Positions 35,673 to 44,612 of a stretch of DNA of 64,000 nucleotides are shown here, piece by piece; within the stretch, counting starts at the first letter, position 1; each line of letters begins with the position of its first letter. Origin of the DNA: Mycobacterium gallinarum. GTDB lineage: Bacteria; Actinomycetota; Actinomycetes; Mycobacteriales; Mycobacteriaceae. The DNA is taken from NCBI RefSeq assembly GCF_010726765.1, contig NZ_AP022601.1:5332001-5396000 (forward strand), read 5' to 3'. The translations under genes and the position numbers were made by a program. The notes under the pieces are model-generated. The model worked only from the letters and a program-made list of their open reading frames with translations. It did no database searches and was not told the DNA's origin.

Positions 35673-37115
35673 TCATGAAGCGGCTCCCGCGAGGGTGGTG
35701 ATGGGTTCGGTGAAGGTCAAACGGGGAACGGCGATTTCGCGGTCGCGGCCGTCGAGGGAGCGGAAGCGGACGGTGGTGGATTCGGTCTCTTGTGGGTTGG
35801 GCTGGGTCAGGGCCCAGGACCACAGCACGATGACGTGGCCGAGGTAGGCAGTGTCGAGCATGGCGACGGCGTCGGGGAGGTCGACGGGTCCGTCGCGTAG
35901 GGCGCGGTTGAGCATGTCGGACATGGCGGGGGCGTCGACCTGGGTGGTGAGAGCGGCAAAGCTGGTGAGGTCGACATCGCTCGCGGCGTGTTCGGCCGGT
36001 TTCGGGTTGGACAGGTCGCCGATCTTGAAGCTAAGGGCCCCAACGGAACTGATGGCATGGCGGGTCAGGGGGACGTCGATGTCGAGGCGGGAGTCGGTGA
36101 AGCTCGACTTGAGTAGGGCGCGGGCGGCGCCGATGGCCTCGTTGAGTTGGCGGGCGACGCCGCGGCTCTGCTCCATCGTGCCGAAGGCGGTGAAGCGTTT
36201 GACGCGTTGGGCGCAGCGCTGCTGGATGCGTTCGACTTCGTCGATCTGGTGGCCGACGAGTTCGAAGAAGCCAGCCATGACCTTGCGCAGGGCGGGGTCG
36301 AGGGCGGGCAGGGCTTCGGCGACGGCCGCGACGTCGGTCTCGAATTCGGCGCGCTGGTCGGGGTCGTTGATCATGCGCAGGAAGGCGCGATGGGAGTCGC
36401 GGCCTTGGGAGTCCCAGGCGGTCTGATAGTCGGTGTACATCTGGCGCTGGCGGTCGCGGTATTGCGTATTGGAGTCGATGGGTTCGTCGAGGGCGGCGGT
36501 GGCCTGCTCGATCATGGTGCCGTATTGGCCGATGTCGGTGATGAGGCGTTCCATCTGCAGGGCGATGGCGCGGGCCTCGTCGTAGCAGTCGGTGACGTCG
36601 GGTTGGGGGCGTTGGCCGGCGTCGAGTTGGTCGAGTTCCTCATGGAGGGCGGCGATTTCGGCTTCGATGTGCTTGCGGACGCGGGCGGGATCGTTGTCGA
36701 CTCTTAGTGCGACCTGCTTGAGGCGGGAGGCGATGCCGGTGATGGAGCCGCCGGTGGCGATGGTGTCCTGGCGGCGCATGCCACGGAGGAAGTCGAGTGC
36801 GCGGCGGGTGTCCTGGGTGAGGTAGCAGACGTTCTGGTCGTGACGTTCGTCGACGATGCGGTGGAGCCAGCCTTGGGCGGCCCAGGACTTGATCATGGCG
36901 AGGCCGGACTGGGCGTCGTCGAGGTCTTGCAGGTCGCGCTCGAGGCGGACGACGAGCTCGGTCTCGGGGACGGCGCCGTCGGAGAGGTGACGCTCCATGA
37001 GCATCGCGTAGAGGCTGAGGTTGGTGGCGGCGAGCAGGCGGATGGCGCGCGAGCCTTGCAGGTCGCGGTTGAGCTCGAGGAGGTTGGAAGCTGACAACGC
37101 CGCGTTCTCGTTCAC
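35673..37115 (-). CDS. jetA: JetA (DUF3375, kleisin/MukF-like) subunit of the Wadjet complex
   Basis: Protein of 480 residues of the DUF3375 family, the kleisin-like subunit. The winged-helix N-terminus has SRAIRLLAATNLSLYAMLMERHL, a middle coiled coil spans about 145-330, and the C-terminal domain shows VILWSWALTQPNPQETE and FRSLDGRDREIAVPRL. The GTG start at 37115 has AGAGGGA upstream and lies about 38 bases after the -10 of its promoter module. In ordinary Wadjet operons jetA comes first and jetBCD follow directly; here the next downstream genes are unrelated. Confidence 0.87.
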   Translation of the reverse strand: MNENAALSASNLLELNRDLQGSRAIRLLAATNLSLYAMLMERHLSDGAVPETELVVRLERDLQDLDDAQSGLAMIKSWAAQGWLHRIVDERHDQNVCYLTQDTRRALDFLRGMRRQDTIATGGSITGIASRLKQVALRVDNDPARVRKHIEAEIAALHEELDQLDAGQRPQPDVTDCYDEARAIALQMERLITDIGQYGTMIEQATAALDEPIDSNTQYRDRQRQMYTDYQTAWDSQGRDSHRAFLRMINDPDQRAEFETDVAAVAEALPALDPALRKVMAGFFELVGHQIDEVERIQQRCAQRVKRFTAFGTMEQSRGVARQLNEAIGAARALLKSSFTDSRLDIDVPLTRHAISSVGALSFKIGDLSNPKPAEHAASDVDLTSFAALTTQVDAPAMSDMLNRALRDGPVDLPDAVAMLDTAYLGHVIVLWSWALTQPNPQETESTTVRFRSLDGRDREIAVPRLTFTEPITTLAGAAS

Positions 37116-37151
37116 CCGTCCCTCTATCTAATTGAGTTCGTCCGGAGGCAC

Positions 37152-37232
37152 CAACATAGGGCACGGGGGCGACATGTCCGGCGTGGCGACGGGCCGTGTC
37201 GACGGGGAATTCTCGTACTGCTGGCGTTTGCG
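37152..37232 (-). promoter_or_regulatory. Shared promoter module upstream of jetA
   Basis: Third copy of the module. Toward jetA it reads ATGTCGCCC, CCGTGCCC (eight bases), TATGTT at 37158-37153. The block CCGTGCCCTATGTTG is identical to the jetB copy. The upstream half (CGACACGGCCCGTCGCC, GAATTCCCC and CGCAAACGCC) overlaps the beginning of the broken toxin frame on the other strand, so the toxin fragment was joined right at the module. Confidence 0.65.
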
Positions 37233-38336
37233 GCAAGGGCGGGGACCGGCGCTACACCCAGCATCCGTTGGAAGCTTTCATCGTCGGTGCCGATCCGTCG
37301 GTAGTCGGCCAGCAGCAGGTCAGGGTGGATGCCGCGCACCAGAACGTCGCGTCCGCTCAAGACGCACTCGATGACGCTCTAGCCTAGGCCGCGGCCGCGG
37401 GGCCCGGAGCTGGTCCTAGCCGCGACCGGCTCGAAGCTCTGGGTCAGGCTTTGATCGATGCGCGCATTGACGTGACCAGTCAGACCGAGATTCTGAAGGA
37501 TCTCAATGCAGCGGCAGGTGAGGTCGTTCGCGGGGCAGTGCCGATTCCTGACCTGCCCGAGAACGCTGATGTTCAGGCCTTTCCGCAAGAACCGTCGGCA
37601 TTCGCCGAAGGTAGCCGCGCCTTGAGCGAAGGCAGTCTCGGACTCATCCCCGACGTTGCCCACAACATCGACGTGTTCACCAACTGGAGCGAACACTCCG
37701 CCGAGGATCGCCTTGGAGCGGTGCTCGACGTCGCCGGGGCGGCACCCATCCCTGGCGGCAAGTTCGTAACCGAGGGTATCGAACACGCTGTTGATGGCTT
37801 CAACGCCACCCGCCACCTAGACGACGGTCTCGATGCAGCTGGTTCGGGAGCACATCACGTTCCCGATGCGCCTTCGACTCCACACGTTGACCAGACGCCA
37901 GAGGGACCTAGCTCGCGCGGTGGCGACGGTGTCGACGCAGGTGCTACGGGCTCTTTCGGCTTCGAGGATGCTAGTTCGCTCTTACAGACCAGTGAAACCA
38001 ACGGTGGACATCTCATCGAGCGTCACGTCGGCGGACCTTCGATGACCTCTCCGCACGACTGGATGAATACCCTCGACTCGGACAAGTATCGACGTTCGGG
38101 TCGGTCGATGAGGCCGCTGCTGCACTTGGAACCGCACTCAACCACAACAAGAACGTGTTCGATGATTGGATTGCCAACGGAGCGAAGGGAAAACTCGAGT
38201 TGGTTGCACCGTTTGAAGGCGGATCGGTTTTGGCGCGAGGATCCGACGCCCCGGTACCGGGGTCAAGCGTCAGATGATCCTCAAATCCGATGGATCCGGC
38301 GGATGGTACGTACTAACAGGAATGGTCAATCCGTGA
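37196..38336 (+). pseudogene. Broken ESX-exported toxin with RNase A-like C-terminal domain
   Basis: A toxin gene with one stop and two frame breaks. The frame DPSVVGQQQVRVDAAHQNV ends at an in-frame TAG (37385), continues as DRLEALGQALIDARID, and carries the linker SLGLIPDVAHNIDVFTNW. The toxin domain begins SETNGGHLIERHVGG at about 38000, shifts frame near 38086 (STFGSVDEAAAALGTALNHN, VFDDWIANGAKGK) and again near 38274 (MILKSDGSGGWYVLTGMVNP). GGHLIERHVG plus the WYVLTG end are the marks of the CdiA-type RNase A toxin family. The N-terminal export domain is missing. It ends in GTGA with the immunity gene. Confidence 0.8.
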
Positions 38337-38674
38337 GCGCGCACTCGGTATCAGGTCCCTTACGCCATTTTTTCGGGGCATACTTCCACGAGGACTGGGT
38401 TCTGGAGGCCGCTGACTGGCAAGGGGTTGTCGACAGTTACGTTGAGGACGAACAACCCTCTACGGAGTTGCTTCGCACGTTGTCCCAGGAAATCGATGAC
38501 CTGGCTGGCGAGTGCACCGAACCCGATGCCGAACGACTTGTGACGCGCACGATGGGTGCCAATTACTACCCCCTACCTGAAATCACCTACAAGGTGTGGC
38601 TCGGGCAGGTCGCCGCGCGGCTGCGCCAGCACTCCGCTGCGATTGACGGTGGTGCTACCCCTTCTACTACTTGA
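38333..38674 (+). CDS. CdiI-type immunity protein for the RNase A-like toxin
   Basis: Intact protein of 113 residues starting at the GTG that overlaps the toxin stop. The family pattern is LRHFFGAYFHEDWVLEAADW near residue 9, then LLRTLSQEIDDLAGE and YKVWLGQVAARLRQH. It resembles contact-dependent-inhibition immunity proteins and the second copy at 45652-45978. It should bind and block RNase A-like toxins of the type broken just upstream. Its survival next to a dead toxin suggests protection against toxins from neighbours. Confidence 0.8.
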   Translation: MSAHSVSGPLRHFFGAYFHEDWVLEAADWQGVVDSYVEDEQPSTELLRTLSQEIDDLAGECTEPDAERLVTRTMGANYYPLPEITYKVWLGQVAARLRQHSAAIDGGATPSTT

Positions 38675-38724
38675 GACGACCCGTCGGCTGTGACGGATTG
38701 CAATATCGCCTGCGTCGGACGGCG

Positions 38725-39444
38725 ATGAACGTCGGCTCGATCTCGGCGTACCTGTATCAGTTCGTAAGGCGGGATGTCCTGAAAGTGCTGCTGGCGGAGG
38801 GCCCGCTGCTGCTGACCACGGATGAGAACCGTCCCGGGAAAGGTCAGGGTTCGCTCGACTGTCTTGGCCGACGGCTCATTCGCCCTAGTCGGTTTAACCA
38901 GCGCCCGGAGGTCATCGCTTTCAACCCATCGGATGCTGTCTTCGCGCGCAGCACGCTCGAGGTGCTGGAGATGGTTCGCACGGACGGGTACAGCGGAATC
39001 GTGGTGAACCCCGCCGGGCCCTCAATTGCGTTCTCTAAGTATGATATTGAGGACGGTCCCGGTCATGGGCGCCCGTTCGCCGATTACCGGGACCAGATGC
39101 AGCGTCTCGTGGTGCGTCTGGAACAACTGAAGGCGCGGCTAGCCGATGCGACCAGGCTCGTCCCGGTTGACAGTCCCGGGCGCTTGCCTTGGGGTCATGA
39201 AGGCATCAGCAAGCGGGCGGTCGATCACGTCCGCGCCGATTACCTCGACAAGCCGGATTCGGCCGGCCTTCTTGGTGACGAATTCACGCTCCGCGACCTC
39301 CGGCTGGTGCACGAGGCCATCGCCGGAAAGGCCGTTCAGCGCGACACGTTTCGGCGAACGATGGAACCGCATCTCGCGGCGACGGGCTCCACGACGGTCC
39401 GAGGTAGAGGGCGCCCGGCAGAGCTGTTCCGACGGAGCGGGTAG
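38725..39444 (+). pseudogene. Chimeric ORF: SseB-like fragment fused to an NrtR-type winged helix
   Basis: One open frame joins two unrelated pieces. Bases about 38765-39054 match the C-terminal half of the SseB-like gene at 50823 (VLKVLLAEGPLLL, then PEVIAFNPSDAVFARSTLEVL and RTDGYSGIVVNPAGPSIAFS), with two compensating frame shifts between about 38830 and 38915 where the matching text (STVLADGSFALVGLTSA) is in another frame. From about 39060 the frame encodes the C-terminal winged helix of a Nudix-related NrtR regulator (EFTLRDLRLVHEAIAGKAV, GRGRPAELF). Neither part is complete, so I treat it as a recombination scar. Confidence 0.65.
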
Positions 39445-39925
39445 TCCGTATCGCCAACATCAATCCTGCAAACTATTCCGCGGTGCTCCTGGTACACGGG
39501 CAGCATGACACCGCCATGTGCCAGCCACTCGGACGGCGCGCTGTCGGGATAGTCCGCCACCCGGCGCAAGGGAAACTGGCCGAGACTGGGTGGAAGCGGG
39601 TGCAATCCGGTTTCCGGAATACGTAGAGTCCTCTGGAAGCCCCACCGAGACTGGGCCCAAGACCAAGCGGTCACCGACAACCTTCACTTCGGGACTGTGC
39701 GCCACCATTTCCTCCATTCGAATGCGGACGACGAAGTCTTATCAGCCGGCACTGACAACACCAAGATCCTCGCAGGGCAGGCTCGCTTGATGCCGGTCGT
39801 CCGACTCCGATCCGTGGCACGGGGGCCGCTCGATCGGTTGGAGCCGGCTGGCGCCGAAAAATGTGCATCTCAGCACGTGATTGCGTCGATAAGATGGTGA
39901 GGACGTTCATCGCACGGGGGTAAGA
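39445..39925 (-). pseudogene. Region without an intact gene; minus-strand remnant of an unknown family
   Basis: About 480 bases. On the minus strand two frames read together resemble one decayed protein: HSPEVKVVGDRLVLGPVSVG (frame ending 39717) and then TLRIPETGLHPLPPSLGQF, PLRRVADY and HGGVMLPVYQ (frame starting 39680). I recall the order of a conserved actinobacterial family with PLPPGLGRFPLR and GGVFLPMYQ, but cannot name it. The last 150 bases before 39926 hold nothing I recognise except CACGGGGGTAAGA, the ribosome site of the next gene. Confidence 0.35.
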
Positions 39926-40204
39926 GTGTCTGACCGGCTCACTGTCGATCCCTACGGGCTGATCGCTGCTTCGGGGACCGTCACGCGGCGCGCCGATGAG
40001 TCCGCTGCTGTAGGTAGTGCGCATCCGATCGGTGGAAAGTCATCGAGTCTCGGCGCTGCCCGTGTGTCCGCAGCTATCAACTCATTTGGTGCGGCATGCG
40101 CGAGCCGCTATTCAAGTCGTGCTTTGTCACTGCAACTCGCGGCGATGGGCTACCTGAGCGGCGATGACGATTCGGCTTCCCGCGTCAGAGATGCCTCCGT
40201 GTGA
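39926..40204 (+). CDS. ESX-type secretion partner of the 40201 toxin
   Basis: Helical protein of 92 residues from a GTG. It carries the type VII signal Y-x3-D in AAMGYLSGDDDSA and an N-terminal half with RLTVDPYGLIAASGTVTRRADES as in EspC-like targets. It overlaps the toxin gene through GTGA, so the two proteins are made together and probably exported as a pair. Confidence 0.72.
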   Translation: MSDRLTVDPYGLIAASGTVTRRADESAAVGSAHPIGGKSSSLGAARVSAAINSFGAACASRYSSRALSLQLAAMGYLSGDDDSASRVRDASV

Positions 40205-41379
40205 GCACGTTGGCAGCCGATCTTCGCAGAGCCCCGGCGGCCAAGCCTTACGCTGCGTCTGATTCCAGTGGTGGCCTCCCAACGCGGACGGACATCGAAG
40301 GTTGGATTGAGGAAATCGATGTGCTGTCTTCGTCGGCAGCGGCTTACTGCGCAGCCGCGAACCGGATCGAGACGGGCGCCGATACCTACGTCCAGGCGAT
40401 GTCTGCACCCGGTGGAACGGCGTGGGAGGGTGATGCCGCCGACGCTGCTCGTGAAGCCAGCTATGCAGACCGCGGCGTTGTTTACCGGGCGGCCGATCAC
40501 ATGCGGAACATGGCACAGCTTGTCAATCTGGGTGCACAGCACCTGAGCCAAGCCCGAGACCGAGTGTTGGATGCGATTGCCGACGCCGAAGGCGACGCCT
40601 TCAAGGTCGGTGACGCACTGACTGTCACCGACATGCGGCGATACACCACCGGCGAGACTGACGTGTATCTGGCTCGCAAGTCGCGCGCGGAGGAGCACCG
40701 CGCCTACATCGCGATGCGCGCCGGCGTCCTGGCGTCCGAAGACGCCGAGATCGGCGCCAAACTCCAGGCCGGTGCCGCCGAACTTGAAGGCATGATCCCG
40801 CTGTCATGGAGAACATCTGAGGACAACCGCAGCGACACAATCCAAATGGTTGACCACGAGTTTGCACCGGGAAACGAGGAGACCGGCAGTGGAGGCGCCA
40901 GTCCGTCGGCTGATGACATCCGTAGTGTGCTCGAGCAGCTCCCGGAGGGGAGTCGCCGCTGGATCAGGGAAGTCCGGTCACCCGAAGACCTTCAGGCGCT
41001 GTGGACATGGATGGGGCAGGGCGGTGTGGAAAACCCAGCTCGGTACGGCGGTCCGACAAAGGGCATCTGGAAGGATCTGCCCGACGGCAGCGGGATTGGT
41101 CAACGATTCGCTTCGAAGTCGACGCAAGGGCCGTCGCTCGACATCAGTCTCGACAGCGGGGAGCACTGGAAGATTCACATCAACCCCGAGGCGGGGGGCG
41201 CGGTGCCGGATGCTCTCGTCGAGGGTCCGGCCGGGTCGACCGACCAGCCGGACAGTGCATGGGGTACTCCGATATCTCCTGAAGAACTCAGGCGTAGCGG
41301 CGGTGAACTGGGAATTCTGCAAGACTTCGTAGATGCCGTTCGTCCGCCGGATCCTTCCGATCCCAGGAACATGGCTTAA
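40201..41379 (+). CDS. ESX-exported polymorphic toxin
   Basis: Protein of 392 residues. The N-terminal helical domain (about 1-230, with GGTAWEGDAADAAREASYAD as a W-x-G-like turn) fits an ESX/LXG-type export domain; a short linker follows, then a C-terminal domain of about 150 residues. The latter has VRSPEDLQALWTWMGQGG, GIWKDLPDGSGIGQRFASKS, GPSLDISL and WKIHINPE. The LPDG-x-G-x-R-x-ASKS-x2-GP-S-L-D-I string is one I associate with nuclease-like C-termini of polymorphic toxins, but I cannot name the family. Directly followed by a likely immunity gene at 41399. Confidence 0.75.
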   Translation: MSTLAADLRRAPAAKPYAASDSSGGLPTRTDIEGWIEEIDVLSSSAAAYCAAANRIETGADTYVQAMSAPGGTAWEGDAADAAREASYADRGVVYRAADHMRNMAQLVNLGAQHLSQARDRVLDAIADAEGDAFKVGDALTVTDMRRYTTGETDVYLARKSRAEEHRAYIAMRAGVLASEDAEIGAKLQAGAAELEGMIPLSWRTSEDNRSDTIQMVDHEFAPGNEETGSGGASPSADDIRSVLEQLPEGSRRWIREVRSPEDLQALWTWMGQGGVENPARYGGPTKGIWKDLPDGSGIGQRFASKSTQGPSLDISLDSGEHWKIHINPEAGGAVPDALVEGPAGSTDQPDSAWGTPISPEELRRSGGELGILQDFVDAVRPPDPSDPRNMA

Positions 41380-41398
41380 GCGATGTGCGGAGGTAATC

Positions 41399-41809
41399 GT
41401 GAATGACGCGGACGGTGCCACACGCGAGGGCGATGGCAAAGCTGAAGCGTGCGAACAGGATCTGCTGCGCCGGGAACTGATGGCAAGCGGACTCGAGGAT
41501 TGGGTGTCGATGGCAGAGGTGCAGCAGCTGGCCTCCTCACTCGGTCTGGCTGATGCTGACGCCGCGCGCCAGAAACTGGTGCTGGCAACCATCCGGTCGG
41601 TTCTAGAGGACGGACTGATGGAAATCGGAGATCTGCCTGGGGAAGACGGCCAGTTCCCCGCCTGGGATGGTTCCGTCGACTCGCTCATGGTGCGTTTATC
41701 GGATCGCTTCATCCGGCACTATGACGAGCCAGCAGTTTGGGACTACTCCATATGGCTAGGTCTTACGGACCAAGGTGAGCGGGTCGCCAAGACGATGTCG
41801 TCCGATTGA
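41399..41809 (+). CDS. Putative immunity protein of the 40201 toxin
   Basis: Protein of 136 residues, acidic, no signal peptide, starting at a GTG with GGAGG six bases upstream and 19 bases after the toxin stop. It has EDWVSMAEVQQLASSLGL, a two-helix middle and the C-terminal YSIWLGLTDQGERVAKTM. The family is not recognised. Small acidic cytoplasmic proteins immediately behind a polymorphic toxin are usually its immunity protein; that is the basis of the call. Confidence 0.65.
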   Translation: MNDADGATREGDGKAEACEQDLLRRELMASGLEDWVSMAEVQQLASSLGLADADAARQKLVLATIRSVLEDGLMEIGDLPGEDGQFPAWDGSVDSLMVRLSDRFIRHYDEPAVWDYSIWLGLTDQGERVAKTMSSD

Positions 41810-42053
41810 CATCAATGAAGGCTGAGGCAGAGTCGCGTACGCCCCAGCCCTGGGCACCGCTTCGCAGACAGGGCTAGCGAAATACCCTTACGCCACACCG
41901 GTACACACCGACCGCCGTCAGGGCGTGACCGCTGGCGAGGCAAGCATGGGCTACTGGTGGGACATCGATTGCGAGAATGAGGCGTCGGGCGCAAAATTTG
42001 TGTTTACCCCGCCAGGCCTCGGCTGATGCCAACTGCGCGCGCGGCACGCACTT

Positions 42054-42443
42054 CTAGAGCGGTGCCTCGACCTGCAACGCGTGCAATGGTCCACGCGGGC
42101 CTACACATTTGAGCAGAACTCCGGTCCGTTCGGCCTCGGCGGCGCCGTTGATTCCGCAGTCCCACGCGCCGATGGTGGAGTATTTCTCCTCGGCCTCGAC
42201 GAAGGCGTCGAGTATCGCGACCGCGTCCGTGCACGACGTGACGGCAGAATCATAGTTCCACAACTTCATGTCTGGCCGAGTACTGATCTGGGGAGCGGGT
42301 CCACAGTCGATCCCTGCGCCGCCGATTGGTTCCAGCGCGAACTCGTCGAATGGTTTGGCGTCGGCGGGTGCCAAAGCCACGATTATCAGGGCAGCGCTCG
42401 CGATTGACGTCACTATTAATGCGCGAGATGTCATGTCTCCCAT
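42054..42443 (-). CDS. Small secreted protein, unknown function
   Basis: Protein of about 129 residues from the ATG at 42443 (ATG 42434 also possible). A signal peptide (SRALIVTSIASAALIIVALAPADA) is followed by a mature part with four cysteines (IDCGPAP, VTSCTDAV, AWDCGING, LKCVGP) likely to form disulfides. I do not recognise the family. On the other side, 41810-42053 holds no gene I can support. Confidence 0.5.
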   Translation of the reverse strand: MGDMTSRALIVTSIASAALIIVALAPADAKPFDEFALEPIGGAGIDCGPAPQISTRPDMKLWNYDSAVTSCTDAVAILDAFVEAEEKYSTIGAWDCGINGAAEAERTGVLLKCVGPRGPLHALQVEAPL

Positions 42444-42807
42444 CAGAACTAACTCAATCACCTCGAGGTGTGGGTGGGCAGAAGTCTACGCAGGCCGCGG
42501 TCGCACCTCCAGCGGCCCTGGGGTAGCCGACGCATGCCTGGCGTGTCCCACCGATACTGAGTTCGCCGCCTTCAACTGAGGGGCGATTCAGATCCACGTG
42601 ATGCGGTGGGCTACGGCATCACGCGACGGCGTACTCGGCCGGGCGTCAAGAGCCCCGAGCACCGACATCAAAGTCAGACATACTCGTACCGCCTCATACC
42701 GCGAGAGGACTAGGTGTACGTCGACATGGAAATGTCGGTGTACTGGTTCCAGGGCGTTCGCCAGTTGAGCGCAGGAACGCAATGACTTCTTCGGCCTTGG
42801 CAGGCAA
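42444..42807. other. Non-coding stretch between the secreted protein and the DsbA remnant
   Basis: About 360 bases with no convincing gene, repeat or promoter. A minus-strand frame of 75 codons (42588-42815) has no recognisable features. Together with its neighbours this looks like eroded sequence. Confidence 0.4.
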
Positions 42808-42993
42808 GGGCCCACAGATCTCGATAATGGTCAGCTCGCCGGTTGGCCAACCTCGTCGGTGCGCCTCAGCCGGCTCAAGATCTCATCAGGCTCGACCTGT
42901 CGATCGGTTACGACGCCCACGCCGTCGCCGCCAGTAACGCCGCAGTCCTGCGGCAGTTTCCCGAGCTGGAAGGCCCGACTTCAGTACTCTGTC
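42808..42993 (+). pseudogene. Fragment of a DsbA-like protein related to the gene at 24778
   Basis: The bases from GGGCCCACAGATCTCGA onward match the 3' third of the gene at 24778. Read across a frame shift near 42840 the protein is PTDLDNGQLAG, then NLVGAPQPAQDLIRLDLSIGYDAHAVAASNAAVLRQFPE, against PTDLDNNQLAG and the corresponding text of the intact copy. Signal peptide and cysteine region are absent and the match ends after EGPTSV. A dead paralogue fragment. Confidence 0.75.
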
Positions 42994-43151
42994 GCCCGAT
43001 TCTCGTCCGGCCTGAAGAATTCGCGTCGTCACCGATTCTATGCGCGGGTAACGATCACCTGCGTCGAAATCAACCCGGTCGATACGCAGCGCGAACAGCA
43101 CAGGACCACTAGCGTGAATTCTCCGTGACAGCCGACGCTGGGAGGCGAACG

Positions 43152-44612
43152 ATGCGAGGCGAGTGTGTAAGAGACAGGAGTCCGTCACCTCGATTGGCGG
43201 TCCTGTTTGCAGCAATCCTCACGGCGTTCCTGGGCATCGGGCTGCTGAACCCGACGCCCGCGCACGCACAGGACGAGACCTACGTCATCGCGACCGATAC
43301 GACGTTCGCCCCGTTCGAATTCCAGGACGAGCAGGGCAATTTCGTCGGCATCGACATGGACCTCATCCGCGACATCGCCAAGGACCAGGGCTTCCAGGTC
43401 GACATCAAGCCGCTGGGCTTCGACGCGGCACTGCAGGCGGTGCAAGCCAACCAGGTCGACGGCGTCATCGCGGGCATGTCCATCACCGACGAACGCAAGA
43501 AGGTGTTCGACTTCTCCGACCCGTACTTCGAGTCCGGCGTCCAGATGGCCGTGCTGGAGACCAACAACGACATCAAGGACTACGAAGACCTCAGGGGCCA
43601 ACGAGTGGCCGTCAAGAACGGCACCGAAGGCGCGACATTCGCCGAGTCGATCAAAAACAAGTACGGCTTCGAAACCGTCTACTTCGCCGACTCCTCGTCG
43701 ATGTACGACGAGGTGAAGACCGGGAACTCCGTCGCCGTGTTCGACGACTACCCGGTCCTCGCCTACGGCATCACCCAGGGCAACGGGCTCAAGACCGTGA
43801 CGCCGAAGGAGAAAGGCGCCAGCTACGGCTTCGCCGTCAACAAGGGCCAGAACGCCGAACTCCTGGCCAAGTTCAACGCCGGCCTGAAGAACCTCAAAGA
43901 GTCCGGCCGCTACCAGGAAGTGCTCGACACCTACCTCGGCGAAGATGCTGTCGCTGCGGACAACTCGTTCTTCGGCCTGCTGAAGACCACCTTCCCGCTG
44001 TTGATGGAAGGCCTGAAGATGACCGTCATCCTGACGATCATCTCCATCGCGTGCGCGTTGGTGCTCGGCGTGATCTTCGGCCTGATGCGGGTATCCCGGT
44101 CGATCTGGCTGCGCGCGATCGGCACCACCTTCGTCGACATCTTCCGCGGCACACCGCTTCTCGTGCAGGCGTTCTTCATCTACTTCGGCATCCCCGCCGC
44201 GCTGGGCTTCGAGATGTCAGCCTTCACGGCGGGCATCATCACGCTCTCGCTGAACGCGGGTGCCTACATGACCGAGATCGTGCGCGGCGGCATCCTGTCC
44301 GTCGACAAGGGTCAGATGGAGGCATCCCGCAGTCTGGGTGTCGGATATCTGCCGACGATGCGCAAAGTGATTCTGCCGCAGGCGGTCCGGACGATGATCC
44401 CGTCCTACATCAACCAATTCGTCATCACCTTGAAGGACACCTCGATCCTGTCGGTCATCGGCATCGCCGAGCTGACCCAGACGGGCCGGATCATCATCGC
44501 CCGCAACTTCCAGTCGTTCCAGATGTGGCTGATCATCGGCATCATCTACTTCATCGTCATCATGGCGCTGACCAAACTCTCGGATCGCCTCGAGAAAAGG
44601 ATAAACAAGTGA
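43152..44612 (+). CDS. Glutamine-type ABC transporter: fused substrate-binding protein and permease
   Basis: Protein of 486 residues. A signal peptide (about 1-38, ending TPAHAQ) leads to a type-3 solute-binding domain (about 40-265; [59 protein letters not shown]). The permease domain (about 275-480) has the motif [22 protein letters not shown] that docks the ATPase. SBP-permease fusions of this kind import glutamine or glutamate. ATG at 43152 has GGGAGG six bases upstream. It overlaps the ATPase gene through GTGA. Confidence 0.9.
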   Translation: MRGECVRDRSPSPRLAVLFAAILTAFLGIGLLNPTPAHAQDETYVIATDTTFAPFEFQDEQGNFVGIDMDLIRDIAKDQGFQVDIKPLGFDAALQAVQANQVDGVIAGMSITDERKKVFDFSDPYFESGVQMAVLETNNDIKDYEDLRGQRVAVKNGTEGATFAESIKNKYGFETVYFADSSSMYDEVKTGNSVAVFDDYPVLAYGITQGNGLKTVTPKEKGASYGFAVNKGQNAELLAKFNAGLKNLKESGRYQEVLDTYLGEDAVAADNSFFGLLKTTFPLLMEGLKMTVILTIISIACALVLGVIFGLMRVSRSIWLRAIGTTFVDIFRGTPLLVQAFFIYFGIPAALGFEMSAFTAGIITLSLNAGAYMTEIVRGGILSVDKGQMEASRSLGVGYLPTMRKVILPQAVRTMIPSYINQFVITLKDTSILSVIGIAELTQTGRIIIARNFQSFQMWLIIGIIYFIVIMALTKLSDRLEKRINK

